A stretch of DNA of 64,000 nt. Origin: Gemmobacter serpentinus. Its GTDB lineage: Bacteria; Pseudomonadota; Alphaproteobacteria; Rhodobacterales; Rhodobacteraceae. The stretch lies in assembly GCF_008973825.1 (NCBI RefSeq), contig NZ_WCHR01000002.1, positions 1 through 64,000 of the forward strand, in the 5' to 3' direction. The notes under the pieces are model-generated. The model had not been told where the DNA came from. It was given only the letters and a program-made list of their open reading frames with translations, and made no database searches. Both the position numbers and the translations under genes were made by a program. Shown here piece by piece: positions 26,006 to 35,132 of this stretch (positions are counted from its first letter, which is position 1; the number at the start of each line of letters is the position of its first letter).

Positions 26006-26725
26006 TCAGGCCTTAAGGTTCTGCAGCGCGGTTGCGAGGTCGATGGCACCATCATAAAGCGCGCGGCCCGAGATCGCGCCGGCGATCACGCCGGTATCGC
26101 GCAGCGCGATCAGGTCTTCCATGCGCGAGACACCGCCCGAGGCGATGACCGGGATGGAGACGGCGCGGGCCAGGGCCTCGGTCGCCTCGATATTCGGGCC
26201 CTGCATCGCCCCATCGCGGTCAATGTCGGTATAGATGATGGCGGCAACGCCCGCGTCTTCAAAGCTGCGGGCAAGGTCGGTCGCCTGGACGGTGGTTTCT
26301 GTCGCCCAGCCTTTGGTCGCGACAAAGCCCTTGCGCGCATCGATGCCGACCGCGACCTGACCGGGGAAGGTCTTTGCGGCCTCGCGCACCAGATCGGGGT
26401 TTTCGACCGCGACAGTGCCGAGGATGACACGGGCCAGACCCTTTTCCAGCCACATGCCGATGGTGGCCATGTCGCGGATGCCGCCACCAAGCTGTGCGGG
26501 CACCTTGCAGCGGGCAAGGATCGCCTCCACCGCAGCCGCGTTCACCGGCTGACCGGCAAAGGCCCCGTTCAGATCGACCAGATGCAGCCATTCGCAGCCG
26601 GCGGCCTCGAATTTCGCGGCCTGGGCTGCGGGATCATCCCCGAAAACGGTGGCGGCCGACATTTCGCCGCGCAACAGGCGCACGCATTGGCCGTCCTTGA
26701 GGTCGATGGCGGGGTAAAGGATCAT
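26006..26725 (-). CDS. hisA: ProFAR isomerase
   Basis: 1-(5-phosphoribosyl)-5-[(5-phosphoribosylamino)methylideneamino]imidazole-4-carboxamide isomerase, fourth histidine step. 239 residues, half-barrel repeats like His[20 protein letters not shown] (Asp8 base) and [17 protein letters not shown] (second catalytic Asp). The length is standard. First gene of the hisA-hisF-hisE block on the minus strand; the upstream gap carries a 10-bp inverted repeat. Confidence 0.96.
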   Translation of the reverse strand: MILYPAIDLKDGQCVRLLRGEMSAATVFGDDPAAQAAKFEAAGCEWLHLVDLNGAFAGQPVNAAAVEAILARCKVPAQLGGGIRDMATIGMWLEKGLARVILGTVAVENPDLVREAAKTFPGQVAVGIDARKGFVATKGWATETTVQATDLARSFEDAGVAAIIYTDIDRDGAMQGPNIEATEALARAVSIPVIASGGVSRMEDLIALRDTGVIAGAISGRALYDGAIDLATALQNLKA

Positions 26726-26790
26726 CGGCGGGCCTCCGGTCGGGTTCGGGATGCTGGGGCGGATTACGGAGGCGGTTTCGCATGGAGGCG

Positions 26791-26824
26791 ACGTGACGGC
26801 AAGGCCCCTGCGCCGCCGTCACGT
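26791..26824. promoter_or_regulatory. 10-bp inverted repeat between hisA and the DUF2147 gene
   Basis: ACGTGACGGC (26791-26800), 14 bases, GCCGTCACGT (26815-26824), perfect arms in a divergent promoter region. It could be an operator or a transcript hairpin. Confidence 0.4.
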
Positions 26825-26889
26825 CACGCTTGCAGGAATCCAGCAGCCGGGCGGATGATCGCCGCATGGTTCAGGGGAGGGAGGAACCC

Positions 26890-27279
26890 ATGCGGAGCGT
26901 GACAGGAATGTTGGTGCTGGCCTGCGGCTTTGGCGCAAGTGCTGCGCTGGCCGATCCGATCGAGGGGGTCTGGCAAACGCAGGAGGATGATGGTGCCTAT
27001 GCCCATGTGACCATCGCGCCTTGCGGCCCGGCCTTTTGTGGCAAGATCACCACGGCCTTCAAGGGGGGTCAGTCCGTCGAGACGGACAATATCGGCAAGA
27101 CCATCGTGATCGACATGCTGCCCGGCGGCGGTGGGGCCTATACTGGCAAGGTCTGGCGGCCATCCAACAACAAGATCTATTCCGGCAAGGCCCAGGTTTC
27201 CGGCAATGCCATGGCTCTGTCGGGCTGCGTGGCGGGCGGGCTGATCTGCAAGGCGCAGACCTGGTCCCGGGTGAAGTAA
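26890..27279 (+). CDS. Exported DUF2147 family protein
   Basis: A 129-residue periplasmic protein: signal peptide ending ASAALA near residue 21, then DPIEGVWQTQEDDGAYAHVTIAPCG, the DUF2147 beginning, and KVWRPSNNKIYSGKAQVSG. Two cysteine pairs may form disulfides. The family is beta-barrel-like and of unknown function. ATG 26890 is preceded by a very strong GGGAGGGAGGA ribosome site. It is divergent from hisA. Confidence 0.85.
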   Translation: MRSVTGMLVLACGFGASAALADPIEGVWQTQEDDGAYAHVTIAPCGPAFCGKITTAFKGGQSVETDNIGKTIVIDMLPGGGGAYTGKVWRPSNNKIYSGKAQVSGNAMALSGCVAGGLICKAQTWSRVK

Positions 27280-27366
27280 TACCGCGATCCGGTGGCATGA
27301 CATGGGCGGCACATTGCGCAGAAACCGGGTTGCCCCGCGCGGCCCGCTGCCCCCAGATGGCGGGAT

Positions 27367-28260
27367 GTGAACGCCGGAGTTGCCCCGCCCATGTCCCTTG
27401 CCGATTGGAGCCGCCTGTTCGCCCTGTCCCTGCTTTGGGGCGGGTCGTTCTTCTTTGTCGAGATCGCGCTGACCGGGTTGCCCTTGCTGAGCGTGGTCTG
27501 GGGGCGGGTGGCGCTTGGTGCCCTGTGCCTTGCCGTCATGCTGCGCGGTCAATGGCCGCGCGGGGCGGCGGTCTGGCGGGCGCTGGCCGGGATGGGCCTG
27601 CTGAACTGCGCGGTGCCGTTTTCGCTACTGGCCTTTGCACAAGGCGAGATCAGCGGCGCGCTGGCCGCGATCCTGAATGCCACCACGCCGCTCTGGACTG
27701 TGCTGGTGGCACATCTGGCGGGGGCCGAGGCGCTGACGGCCCGGCGTCTGGCGGGGCTTGGTTTCGGCTTTGCCGGTGTCGTGGTGATGGCGGGGGGCGG
27801 CGTCGGATCGCCGCCTGCGCTGCTGGCCTGCATGGGGGCCGCGCTCTGCTATGCGGTGGCGGGTGTCTGGGGGCGGCGTCTGGCCCGCATGGGCGTGCGG
27901 CCCTTGCAGGCGGGCTTCGGGCAAGTGCTGATGGCATCAGTATTGCTGCTGCCGCTCTGGCTGTGGTTTGACCGGCCATGGGGCCTTGCCATGCCCGCGC
28001 CGCAGGTCTGGGGCGCGCTTGTGGGGATCGCCGTTCTGTCCACCGCCTTGGCCTATGCGCTGTATTTCCGGCTGCTGGCTACGGCGGGGGCGGTCAATCT
28101 GGCGCTGGTCACCTTCCTGATCCCGGTTTCGGCGGCGGCACTGGGGGCGCTGTTTCTGGGCACCCGGCTGGGGCCCGCGCATTTTATGGGATTTGGCCTG
28201 ATCGCGCTTGGGCTTTGGGCGGTGGTGCGCAGGCCCGAGGCGCGGGTGAAACCCGCCTAG
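27367..28260 (+). CDS. EamA/DMT-superfamily permease
   Basis: Inner-membrane drug/metabolite transporter with ten membrane segments and two EamA repeats (about residues 12-140 and 152-288), 297 residues. [16 protein letters not shown] opens the first repeat, and [19 protein letters not shown] is the typical loop. The start could be GTG 27367 or ATG 27391. Substrate is unknown. The gene is convergent with glsA and the two stop codons overlap in the tetranucleotide CTAG. Confidence 0.88.
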   Translation: MNAGVAPPMSLADWSRLFALSLLWGGSFFFVEIALTGLPLLSVVWGRVALGALCLAVMLRGQWPRGAAVWRALAGMGLLNCAVPFSLLAFAQGEISGALAAILNATTPLWTVLVAHLAGAEALTARRLAGLGFGFAGVVVMAGGGVGSPPALLACMGAALCYAVAGVWGRRLARMGVRPLQAGFGQVLMASVLLLPLWLWFDRPWGLAMPAPQVWGALVGIAVLSTALAYALYFRLLATAGAVNLALVTFLIPVSAAALGALFLGTRLGPAHFMGFGLIALGLWAVVRRPEARVKPA

Positions 28261-29168
28261 CCGAACACGGACCAGCCTGTGGTGCGGGCCAGCCGCTCCA
28301 CCGCCAGGGTGCCAAGCTGCGAATTGCCCTGTGCATTCAGCCCCGGTGACCAGACCGCGATGGAGGCGCGGCCCGGCGCGATCACCAGAATGCCGCCACC
28401 CACGCCGGATTTGCCGGGCAGGCCCACGCGATAGGCGAAATCGCCCGATCCGTCATAATGGCCGCAGGTCATCATCAGCGCGTTGATGCGGCGGGTGCGG
28501 GCGGGCGACAGCATACGGGGCAGGCCGGGGGCTGCCATCAGAAAGCGCCCGGCGCGGGCCAATTGCCGCGCGCTCATCTCGATGGCGCATTGGTGGAAAT
28601 AGGTGCCGCAGGTCAGATCCGGGGCATGGAGCAGATTGCCATGCGCCGCCATGAAATGCGCCAGCGCCAGATTGCGATGGCCGGTCGCCTGTTCCGATGC
28701 CGCAACGGCGCGGTTGATATGGATGTCATCATCGCCCGCAGCCTCGCGCAGAAAGCGCAAGATCTCGCCCAGCAATTCCCGTGGCTGGTGGCCGGCAAGG
28801 ATCGCATCGGTGACCACCAGCGCGCCCGCATTGATGAAGGGATTGCGCGGGATGCCCTGCTCGTGTTCCAGCTGGACCATGGAGTTGAAGGCAAGGCCCG
28901 AAGGCTCGCGCCCGACGCGGCGCCAAAGCTGATCGCCCAGACGGCCAAGCGCGATGGCGAGGGTAAAGACCTTGCTGACCGACTGGATGGAAAAGGCCTG
29001 ATCGGCCTCGCCGCAAGTGAAGGTCTGGCCATCGGCGGTGCAGACCGCCATGGCGAAATGATCGACGGACACCCCGGCCAGTTCAGGGATGTAATCGGCG
29101 ACCCGGCCGCGATCGGGGGCCGCGGCCATCTCCTCGCCGATGCGGTCGAGGATTCGGGCCAGATCCAT
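28257..29168 (-). CDS. glsA: Glutaminase A
   Basis: Deamidates glutamine to glutamate and ammonia. 303 residues with the serine-beta-lactamase-like fold of Gls[18 protein letters not shown] near residue 60, containing the catalytic Ser-x-x-Lys; [14 protein letters not shown] and [11 protein letters not shown] follow, and the GKSGVGGGI block is near the C terminus. It begins 13 bases after hisH in the same direction, so it is likely co-transcribed with a glutamine amidotransferase gene, an unusual pairing. Confidence 0.95.
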   Translation of the reverse strand: MDLARILDRIGEEMAAAPDRGRVADYIPELAGVSVDHFAMAVCTADGQTFTCGEADQAFSIQSVSKVFTLAIALGRLGDQLWRRVGREPSGLAFNSMVQLEHEQGIPRNPFINAGALVVTDAILAGHQPRELLGEILRFLREAAGDDDIHINRAVAASEQATGHRNLALAHFMAAHGNLLHAPDLTCGTYFHQCAIEMSARQLARAGRFLMAAPGLPRMLSPARTRRINALMMTCGHYDGSGDFAYRVGLPGKSGVGGGILVIAPGRASIAVWSPGLNAQGNSQLGTLAVERLARTTGWSVFG

Positions 29169-29181
29169 CAGGACTTCTCCA

Positions 29182-29823
29182 TCAGGGCTTCCAGCGCAGG
29201 AAATTGCCGATCAGCCGCAGCCCCACGGCCTGCGATTTTTCGGGGTGGAACTGGGTGCCGACCATGTTTCCGGTGCCGATGATGGCGGTGACATCACCGG
29301 CATAGTCGACATGGGCCAGCCGCTCTGATGGCTTGTCGACGCGGAAGGCATAGCTATGGACGAAATAGGCGTGATCGCCGGTCGCGACCCCTTCCAGCAC
29401 CGGGTGCGGATGGTCGACGACCAGATCGTTCCAGCCCATATGCGGCACTTTCAGCGCCGGGTTGGCGGGGGTGATCCGCGTCACCTCGCCGCCGATCCAG
29501 TCGAAGCCGGGCGTATCCTCATATTCGCGGCCCCAGGTTGCCATCATCTGCATCCCGACGCAGATGCCCATAAAGGGGCGGCCCTTCTGGCGCACGGCCT
29601 CCGAGATCGCGTCGAACAGACCGCCATATTCGCCAAGCGCCCGGCGGCAGGCCGGGAAAGCGCCATCGCCTGGCAAGACGATCCGGTCGGCGCGCGCCAC
29701 GTCTTCGGGGTTTGATGTTACCAGAATCTCGCCTGCGCCAGTTTCCACCGCCATGCGCTGAAAGGCTTTTTCGGCGGAATGCAGGTTGCCGCTATCGTAA
29801 TCGACCAACACTGTGAGGGCCAT
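29182..29823 (-). CDS. hisH: Imidazole glycerol phosphate synthase, glutamine amidotransferase subunit
   Basis: Produces ammonia for HisF. 213-residue class I amidotransferase: [16 protein letters not shown] at the start, nucleophile Cys in [10 protein letters not shown] near residue 87 and the His-Glu pair in TQFHPEKSQ near 195. Standard length. It lies between hisB and glsA; its HisF partner is encoded about 3.3 kb away across two opposite-strand genes. Confidence 0.96.
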   Translation of the reverse strand: MALTVLVDYDSGNLHSAEKAFQRMAVETGAGEILVTSNPEDVARADRIVLPGDGAFPACRRALGEYGGLFDAISEAVRQKGRPFMGICVGMQMMATWGREYEDTPGFDWIGGEVTRITPANPALKVPHMGWNDLVVDHPHPVLEGVATGDHAYFVHSYAFRVDKPSERLAHVDYAGDVTAIIGTGNMVGTQFHPEKSQAVGLRLIGNFLRWKP

Positions 29824-29842
29824 CTGGCATCCTTTCGGGGTT

Positions 29843-29863
29843 CGGATTTTCGCCGAAAATCCG
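29843..29863. repeat. Palindromic repeat, family P (copy 2)
   Basis: CGGATTTTCG-C-CGAAAATCCG, perfect 10-bp arms about one base, in the 75-base gap between hisB and hisH. Confidence 0.8.
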
Positions 29864-29867
29864 GTCT

Positions 29868-29888
29868 CGATTATTCGTCGAAAAATCG
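29868..29888. repeat. Palindromic repeat, family P (copy 3, imperfect)
   Basis: CGATTATTCG-T-CGAAAAATCG, one mismatch in 10-bp arms. It starts four bases after copy 2, so the hisB-hisH gap holds a tandem pair. Confidence 0.7.
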
Positions 29889-29898
29889 CGCAGGCGGG

Positions 29899-30486
29899 TT
29901 AAAGGGCGCCCTTGGTCGAGGGGATCTCGTCTGCCTTGCGCGGATCGGTCTCCACCGCCATGCGCAGAGCGCGCGCGACCGCCTTGAAGGCAGCCTCGGC
30001 GATGTGGTGGCTGTTCACGCCGTGCCGCAGGTCGATATGCAGCGTGATGCCGCCATGCGTCGCCAGCGCCTGGAAGAATTCGCGCACCAGTTCGGTGTCA
30101 AAGGTGCCGATCTTCTGGGTCGGGAAGGGCACGTTCCAGACCAGGAAGGGCCGCCCCGACAGATCCAGCGCGCAATGCACCTGGGCATCATCCATCGCAA
30201 GGCTGCATTCGCCGTAACGCCGGATGCCCTTCTTGTCGCCAAGCGCGCGGGTCAGGGCCTGGCCCAAGGCGATGCCGCAATCCTCGACCGTGTGGTGGTC
30301 ATCGATATGCAGGTCGCCCTTGCAGCGCAGCCGCATGTCGATCAGCGAATGGCGCGACAACTGGTCCAGCATATGATCGAAGAAGCCAACGCCGGTCTGC
30401 ATGTCATAACGGCCGCTACCATCAAGATCGAGGGCGGCCGAGATCTCGGTCTCGGCGGTGCGACGGGTGACTTCGGCCTTGCGCAT
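29899..30486 (-). CDS. hisB: Imidazoleglycerol-phosphate dehydratase
   Basis: Sixth histidine step. 195 residues, monofunctional (no phosphatase domain). The two metal-binding duplicated motifs are visible: [13 protein letters not shown] / [14 protein letters not shown] and [26 protein letters not shown]. First gene of the hisB-hisH-glsA group on the minus strand; a terminator and tandem tRNA-Gly lie just upstream. Confidence 0.96.
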   Translation of the reverse strand: MRKAEVTRRTAETEISAALDLDGSGRYDMQTGVGFFDHMLDQLSRHSLIDMRLRCKGDLHIDDHHTVEDCGIALGQALTRALGDKKGIRRYGECSLAMDDAQVHCALDLSGRPFLVWNVPFPTQKIGTFDTELVREFFQALATHGGITLHIDLRHGVNSHHIAEAAFKAVARALRMAVETDPRKADEIPSTKGAL

Positions 30487-30574
30487 CGGGCTTCTCCGCT
30501 GACGGTTCTGCCGCCTTATAGGGTGGGGCGGCCTATGTGGGAAGGGTATGCGTGCGGGAGGAGACGCGGAATGA

Positions 30575-30600
30575 AAAAGGCCGCCCGAAGGCGGCCTCTT
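30575..30600 (-). terminator. Terminator of the tRNA-Gly pair
   Basis: On the minus strand GGCCGCC-TTCG-GGCGGCC is followed by TTTTTC. It lies six bases past the encoded CCA of the downstream tRNA-Gly and separates it from hisB. Confidence 0.88.
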
Positions 30601-30606
30601 TTCATT

Positions 30607-30681
30607 TGGAGCGGGCGATGAGATTCGAACTCACGACCCTAACCTTGGCAAGGTTATGCTCTACCCCTGAGCTACGCCCGC
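30607..30681 (-). tRNA. tRNA-Gly (GCC), copy 2
   Basis: Acceptor GCGGGCG / CGCCCGC, anticodon loop TTGCCAA (GCC), T loop TTCGAAT and encoded CCA. The body is identical to the copy 31 bases upstream. Confidence 0.97.
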
Positions 30682-30712
30682 ATCCGTATGGTCTTGCAAC
30701 CATTCGCTGAAC

Positions 30713-30787
30713 TGGAGCGGGCGATGAGATTCGAACTCACGACCCTAACCTTGGCAAGGTTATGCTCTACCCCTGAGCTACGCCCGC
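30713..30787 (-). tRNA. tRNA-Gly (GCC), copy 1
   Basis: The same 75-base cloverleaf as the next copy, with encoded CCA. It is the promoter-proximal member of a tandem duplicate. Confidence 0.97.
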
Positions 30788-30967
30788 GCTGCCAATTCAG
30801 TGAGGGGGGATTTAGTCGGGGCGGCGGCGGGCCGCAAGGGGGAAAACGCATCGGCAGACGAAAAACTTTGCCGGATGTCAGGGCGGGGCCATCGGCGTCA
30901 ACCCGGCCTTAACCCCTTGGCGCGCAATCTGGCCTTGAGAACAAGGGATTTTCGGGGGAGGGCCGCG

Positions 30968-31048
30968 ATGTTGTTGATCCTGTTCGCAGTTCTGCTCGGG
31001 ACGTTGGTTCTGACAGGGCGGTTGATATGCGCGATGTGGCGCAGGTGA
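30968..31048 (+). CDS. Possible 26-residue single-TM microprotein
   Basis: A very short frame of Leu/Val-rich residues (LLILFAVLLGTLVLTGRLICAM) with a positively charged end. It is preceded by GGGGGAGGG at eight bases. The composition fits a one-pass membrane peptide, but without homologs this may be chance. Confidence 0.3.
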   Translation: MLLILFAVLLGTLVLTGRLICAMWRR

Positions 31049-31346
31049 TCGCCATTGCGCGAGTCGCGCCGGATGCACCCTGCCGGGGCCAGGACCAGGA
31101 CGCGGATGCGACAAAGTCCGGGCCTGCCTCTGCCCAGGCCGCCGTGATGGTTTGGGCCCGGATGCGCAGCGAATGGGGGTGTCTCCCCGCTCATCTCACA
31201 ACTGGGCGCGATTGAGGGGAAAAACGCCACCACGAATGGCACGCGCCGCCCGGTCGGGGCGGCGCGTGTCTGGAGCCGATTTCGGTGCTGCCGGTCATGC
31301 GCAACTGCCGCGCCAACCGGGGCGGCAGTTGCGCGCGGCGGGCGAA
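31049..31346. other. Gap downstream of pyc with two long hairpins
   Basis: No gene seen. CACGCGCCGCCC-N5-GGGCGGCGCGTG (31240-31268) and GCGCAACTGCC-N14-GGCAGTTGCGC (31299-31334) form perfect stems of 12 and 11 bp. Neither is followed by a T-tract, so they are probably the 3' structure of the pyc transcript. Confidence 0.5.
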
Positions 31347-34300
31347 TTATTCCAGCTCGATCAGCAGGTCTTTCGCGTCGATCTGGCTGCCGGCGCTGAC
31401 ATGGATGGCCTTGACGGTCGCCTCGCGATCGGCATGGAGGCCGGTTTCCATCTTCATCGCCTCGATGGTCAGCAGCAGATCACCCGCACGCACCTTGGCT
31501 CCGACGCCAACCGCGACGGATGCGATGGAGCCGGGCATCGGCGCACCGATATGGGCGGCATTGCCATCCACAGCCTTGGGTTTCGCGGCGGTCTTGGCCT
31601 TTACTGCGCGGTTCGGCACGCGGATCACGCGGGGCTGGCCGTTCAACTCGAAGAACACCTTGCAATCGCCGTCATCCGTGGTTTCGCCCACCGCCTGCAG
31701 ACGGATTTCCAGCGTCTTGCCCGGTGCAATCTCGCAGGCGATCTCGTCGCCTGGCTCCATACCATAGAAGAAGGTCCGGGTCGGCAGGGTGCGCACCGGG
31801 CCATATTGGCGGTGCCGCCCCATGTAATCGAGGAAAACCTTGGGATACATCAGATATCCGTTCAGATCCTCGTCATCGACGATGAAGCCGTTCAACTCGG
31901 CCGACAGCTTTGCGCGCGTGGCCTCCAGATCGACCGCCGCCATGCCAAGGCCGGGGCGCGTGGTCTGCGGGGCCTCGCCCTTCAGCACCTTCTTCTGGAT
32001 TCCCGCGGGCCAGCCGCCATGCGGCTGACCGAGATTGCCCTTCATCATGTCGACGACCGACTCCGGGAAGGCCACTTCGACCGCCGGGTCCTCGACTTGC
32101 GCGCGGCTCAGGCCCTGCGCCACCATCATCAGTGCCATGTCGCCCACCACTTTTGACGAGGGCGTGACCTTCACGATATCGCCGAACATGCGATTGGCAT
32201 CGGCATAGCTCTGCGCCACTTCGGGCCAGCGTTCCTCAAGCCCCATGGAACGCGCCTGCGCCTTGAGGTTGGTGAACTGTCCGCCGGGCATCTCGTGCAG
32301 ATATACTTCGGAGGCCGGCGCCGCGAGGCCCGATTCAAAGGCCGCATATTGCGCCCGCACATGTTCCCAATAGGTGGAGATGTCGCGGATCGCGGCAATA
32401 TCGAGGCCGGTATCGCGGTCGGTATGGCGCAGCGCCTCCACGATGGAGCCAAGGCAGGGCTGCGAAGTGCCGCCTGAAAATGCGTCCATTGCCGCATCCA
32501 CCGCATCGACGCCAGCGTCACAGGCCGCCAGCACCGTAGCCGCCGCCGCACCGCTGGTGTCATGGGTGTGGAAGTGGATCGGCAGGCCCACCTCCTGCTT
32601 CAGCGTCTTGATCAGCACGCGGGCTGCGGCGGGCTTCAGCAGCCCGGCCATATCCTTCAGGCCAAGGACATGCGCGCCGGCCGATTTCAGCTCTTTCGCC
32701 ATTCCGACATAATATTTCAGATCATACTTGGACCGTTCCGGGTCCAGCAGATCGCCGGTGTAACAGATCGTGCCTTCGCAAACCTTGTTCGCCTCGATCA
32801 CCGCATCCATGGCAACGCGCATGTTCTCGACCCAGTTCAGGCTGTCGAAGACGCGGAACACATCCACCCCGGTCTCGGCCGCCTGTTTTACGAAGGCCTG
32901 CACCACATTATCGGGGTAATTGGTGTAGCCTACCCCGTTGGAGGCGCGCAGCAGCATCTGGGTCATCAGATTGGGCATGGCCGCGCGCAGGTCGCGCAGG
33001 CGTTGCCACGGGCATTCCTGCAAGAAGCGGTAAGCCACATCAAAGGTGGCGCCGCCCCAGCATTCGACGCTGAACAACTGTGGCAGGTTCGCGGCATAGG
33101 CCGGTGCCACGCGGATCATGTCGATGGAGCGCATCCGCGTCGCCAGCAGCGACTGGTGACCATCGCGCATCGTGGTATCGGTCAGCAGCACCTTGCTTTG
33201 CGCGCGCATCCAGTCGGCAACGGCCTGCGGGCCCTTCTGTTCCAGCAGGTTGCGGGTGCCCATGGCAGGTTCGGCCTTCGGTGCCGGTGGCTTGGGCGTG
33301 CGCGCCTCTGCGGCGGGTTTCGGGCGACCTGCGGTCTCGGGGTGACCGTTGACCGTGATATCGGCGATATAGGTCAGGATCCGCGTCGCGCGGTCCTGCC
33401 GTTTGCGGAACTGGAACAGCGCGGGCGTCGTGTCGATGAATTTTGTCGTATAGGTGTCGTCAAGGAAGGTCGGGTGCTTCAGCAGGTTTTCGACAAAGGC
33501 GATATTGGTCGAGACGCCGCGAATCCGGAATTCCGACAGCGCGCGATGCATCCGGCTGATTGCCAGTTGCGGCGTCTGTGCCCAGGCGGTGACCTTGACC
33601 AGCAGACTGTCATAATAGCGCGTGATCACCGCGCCCGAATAGGCGGTGCCGCCATCAAGGCGGATGCCATTGCCGGTGGCCGAACGATAGGCGGTGATGC
33701 GGCCATAATCGGGGATGAAGTTGTTTTGCGGGTCTTCAGTGGTCACGCGGCATTGCAGCGCGTGGCCCATCAACCTGACATCCTCCTGCCGCGCCACGCC
33801 GGTGGCCTGCGCCAGCGTCTTGCCCTCGGCGATCAGGATCTGTGCCTGCACGATGTCGATGCCGGTCACCTGTTCGGTAACGGTATGTTCGACCTGCACG
33901 CGCGGGTTCACCTCGATGAAGTAGAACTTGCCGTCATCCATATCCATCAGGAATTCGACGGTGCCGGCGCATTCGTAATTCACATGGGCGCAGATCTTGC
34001 GGCCCAATTCACAGATCTCTGCCCGCTGGGCATCGGTCAGATAGGGGGCAGGCGCGCGTTCGACGACCTTCTGGTTGCGGCGCTGCACAGTGCAGTCACG
34101 CTCATACAGGTGGAAGATCTCGCCATGCTTGTCGCCCAGGATCTGCACCTCGACATGTCGCGCGCGCAGAATCATCTTTTCCAGATAGCCTTCGCCATTG
34201 CCAAAGGCGGCTTCGGCTTCGCGGCGGCCCTCCAGCACCTTGGTTTCCAGCTCTTCGGGGCCATTGATCGGGCGCATCCCGCGCCCGCCGCCACCCCAGC

Positions 34301-34787
34301 TGGCCTTCAGCATCAGGGGAAAGCCGATCTCGGCGGCCTCCTTGCGGATGGCGTCGAAATCGTCGCCCAGAACTTCGGTGGCAGGGATCACCGGAACGCC
34401 CGCAGCAATCGCCACGCGGCGCGCGCTTGCCTTGTCGCCAAGTGCGCGCATGGTCTCGGCGCGCGGCCCGATGAAGGTGATGCCCGCCTTTTCGCAAGCC
34501 TCGACGAAATCGGGATTTTCCGACAAAAGCCCATAGCCGGGATGGATCGCATCCGCGCCGGACAGTTTGGCCACCCGGATGATTTCCGGGATCGAGAGAT
34601 AGGCCCCAACCGGCGACAGGCCCTGGCCGATCAGATAGGCCTCATCGGCCTTGAAACGGTGCAGCGACAGCTTGTCTTCCTCGGCATAGACCGCGACGGT
34701 CTTTTTGCCCATCTCGTTTGCGGCCCGCATGACGCGGATGGCGATCTCGCCACGATTGGCGATCAGGATCTTGCGAAATTCGGTCAT
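31347..34787 (-). CDS. pyc: Pyruvate carboxylase
   Basis: Anaplerotic biotin enzyme making oxaloacetate from pyruvate and bicarbonate. The 1146 residues hold the full one-chain order: biotin carboxylase (about 1-460; GGGGRGM and EVNPRVQVEHTVTE), carboxyltransferase (about 540-830; LLTDTTMRDGHQSLLATR, FHTHDTSG), the PC tetramerisation domain, and the biotinyl domain with EAMKMET near residue 1110. It is transcribed alone on the minus strand, divergent from uvrD, from a region with three LacI-type operators and TTTGCA dyads. Its 5' leader can form an 8-bp hairpin (34802-34809 with 34839-34846). Confidence 0.97.
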   Translation of the reverse strand: MTEFRKILIANRGEIAIRVMRAANEMGKKTVAVYAEEDKLSLHRFKADEAYLIGQGLSPVGAYLSIPEIIRVAKLSGADAIHPGYGLLSENPDFVEACEKAGITFIGPRAETMRALGDKASARRVAIAAGVPVIPATEVLGDDFDAIRKEAAEIGFPLMLKASWGGGGRGMRPINGPEELETKVLEGRREAEAAFGNGEGYLEKMILRARHVEVQILGDKHGEIFHLYERDCTVQRRNQKVVERAPAPYLTDAQRAEICELGRKICAHVNYECAGTVEFLMDMDDGKFYFIEVNPRVQVEHTVTEQVTGIDIVQAQILIAEGKTLAQATGVARQEDVRLMGHALQCRVTTEDPQNNFIPDYGRITAYRSATGNGIRLDGGTAYSGAVITRYYDSLLVKVTAWAQTPQLAISRMHRALSEFRIRGVSTNIAFVENLLKHPTFLDDTYTTKFIDTTPALFQFRKRQDRATRILTYIADITVNGHPETAGRPKPAAEARTPKPPAPKAEPAMGTRNLLEQKGPQAVADWMRAQSKVLLTDTTMRDGHQSLLATRMRSIDMIRVAPAYAANLPQLFSVECWGGATFDVAYRFLQECPWQRLRDLRAAMPNLMTQMLLRASNGVGYTNYPDNVVQAFVKQAAETGVDVFRVFDSLNWVENMRVAMDAVIEANKVCEGTICYTGDLLDPERSKYDLKYYVGMAKELKSAGAHVLGLKDMAGLLKPAAARVLIKTLKQEVGLPIHFHTHDTSGAAAATVLAACDAGVDAVDAAMDAFSGGTSQPCLGSIVEALRHTDRDTGLDIAAIRDISTYWEHVRAQYAAFESGLAAPASEVYLHEMPGGQFTNLKAQARSMGLEERWPEVAQSYADANRMFGDIVKVTPSSKVVGDMALMMVAQGLSRAQVEDPAVEVAFPESVVDMMKGNLGQPHGGWPAGIQKKVLKGEAPQTTRPGLGMAAVDLEATRAKLSAELNGFIVDDEDLNGYLMYPKVFLDYMGRHRQYGPVRTLPTRTFFYGMEPGDEIACEIAPGKTLEIRLQAVGETTDDGDCKVFFELNGQPRVIRVPNRAVKAKTAAKPKAVDGNAAHIGAPMPGSIASVAVGVGAKVRAGDLLLTIEAMKMETGLHADREATVKAIHVSAGSQIDAKDLLIELE

Positions 34788-35132
34788 GGCGGTCCCGCAT
34801 CAGAGTGGTGGAAGGGGTCAGGTTGGTCCTGAATTTTGACCACTCTAGGGGTGCTGCGATGCAGCGCAAGTGCTGCAATGCGCAAATCTGCGAAGTTTTG
34901 CGAAATATTCAGGCGAAGTTTGCAACTGCAAATTCACGTTAGCGATAAACCCAAGAAGCGTTAGCGCTAAATGTTCGTTACCGCTAACATATTGGGCATT
35001 CGCATGGCATTTGGGCAGGCGATTGATCGTTTGCGCAAGAACAATACGATGGGAAGGGCACCTGTCGTGCAGTGAACATAGCGCGAACGCACGGGCTTTC
35101 CCTCGCGCGGTGGATCGGCTATCCTGCCGGGC
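34788..35132. promoter_or_regulatory. Divergent pyc/uvrD control region with three LacI-type operators
   Basis: No gene here. Three TTAnCGnTAA-like dyads lie at 34938-34950 (GTTAGCGATAAAC), 34960-34972 (GTTAGCGCTAAAT) and 34977-34988 (GTTACCGCTAAC). Their central CG and half-sites are those of LacI-family operators. Just on the pyc side is TTTGCA-AC-TGCAAA (34919-34932) and a looser TTTTGCGAAA (34896-34905). RamB/ScfR-type acyl-CoA regulators are known to bind TTTGCAA-type repeats. Regulator genes are not in the window; the function is inferred. Confidence 0.5.

Noticed and set aside
32562-34832. 756-codon plus-strand frame opposite pyc
   Set aside because: Antisense shadow of pyruvate carboxylase; composition is His/Gln/Asp-rich and without motifs.
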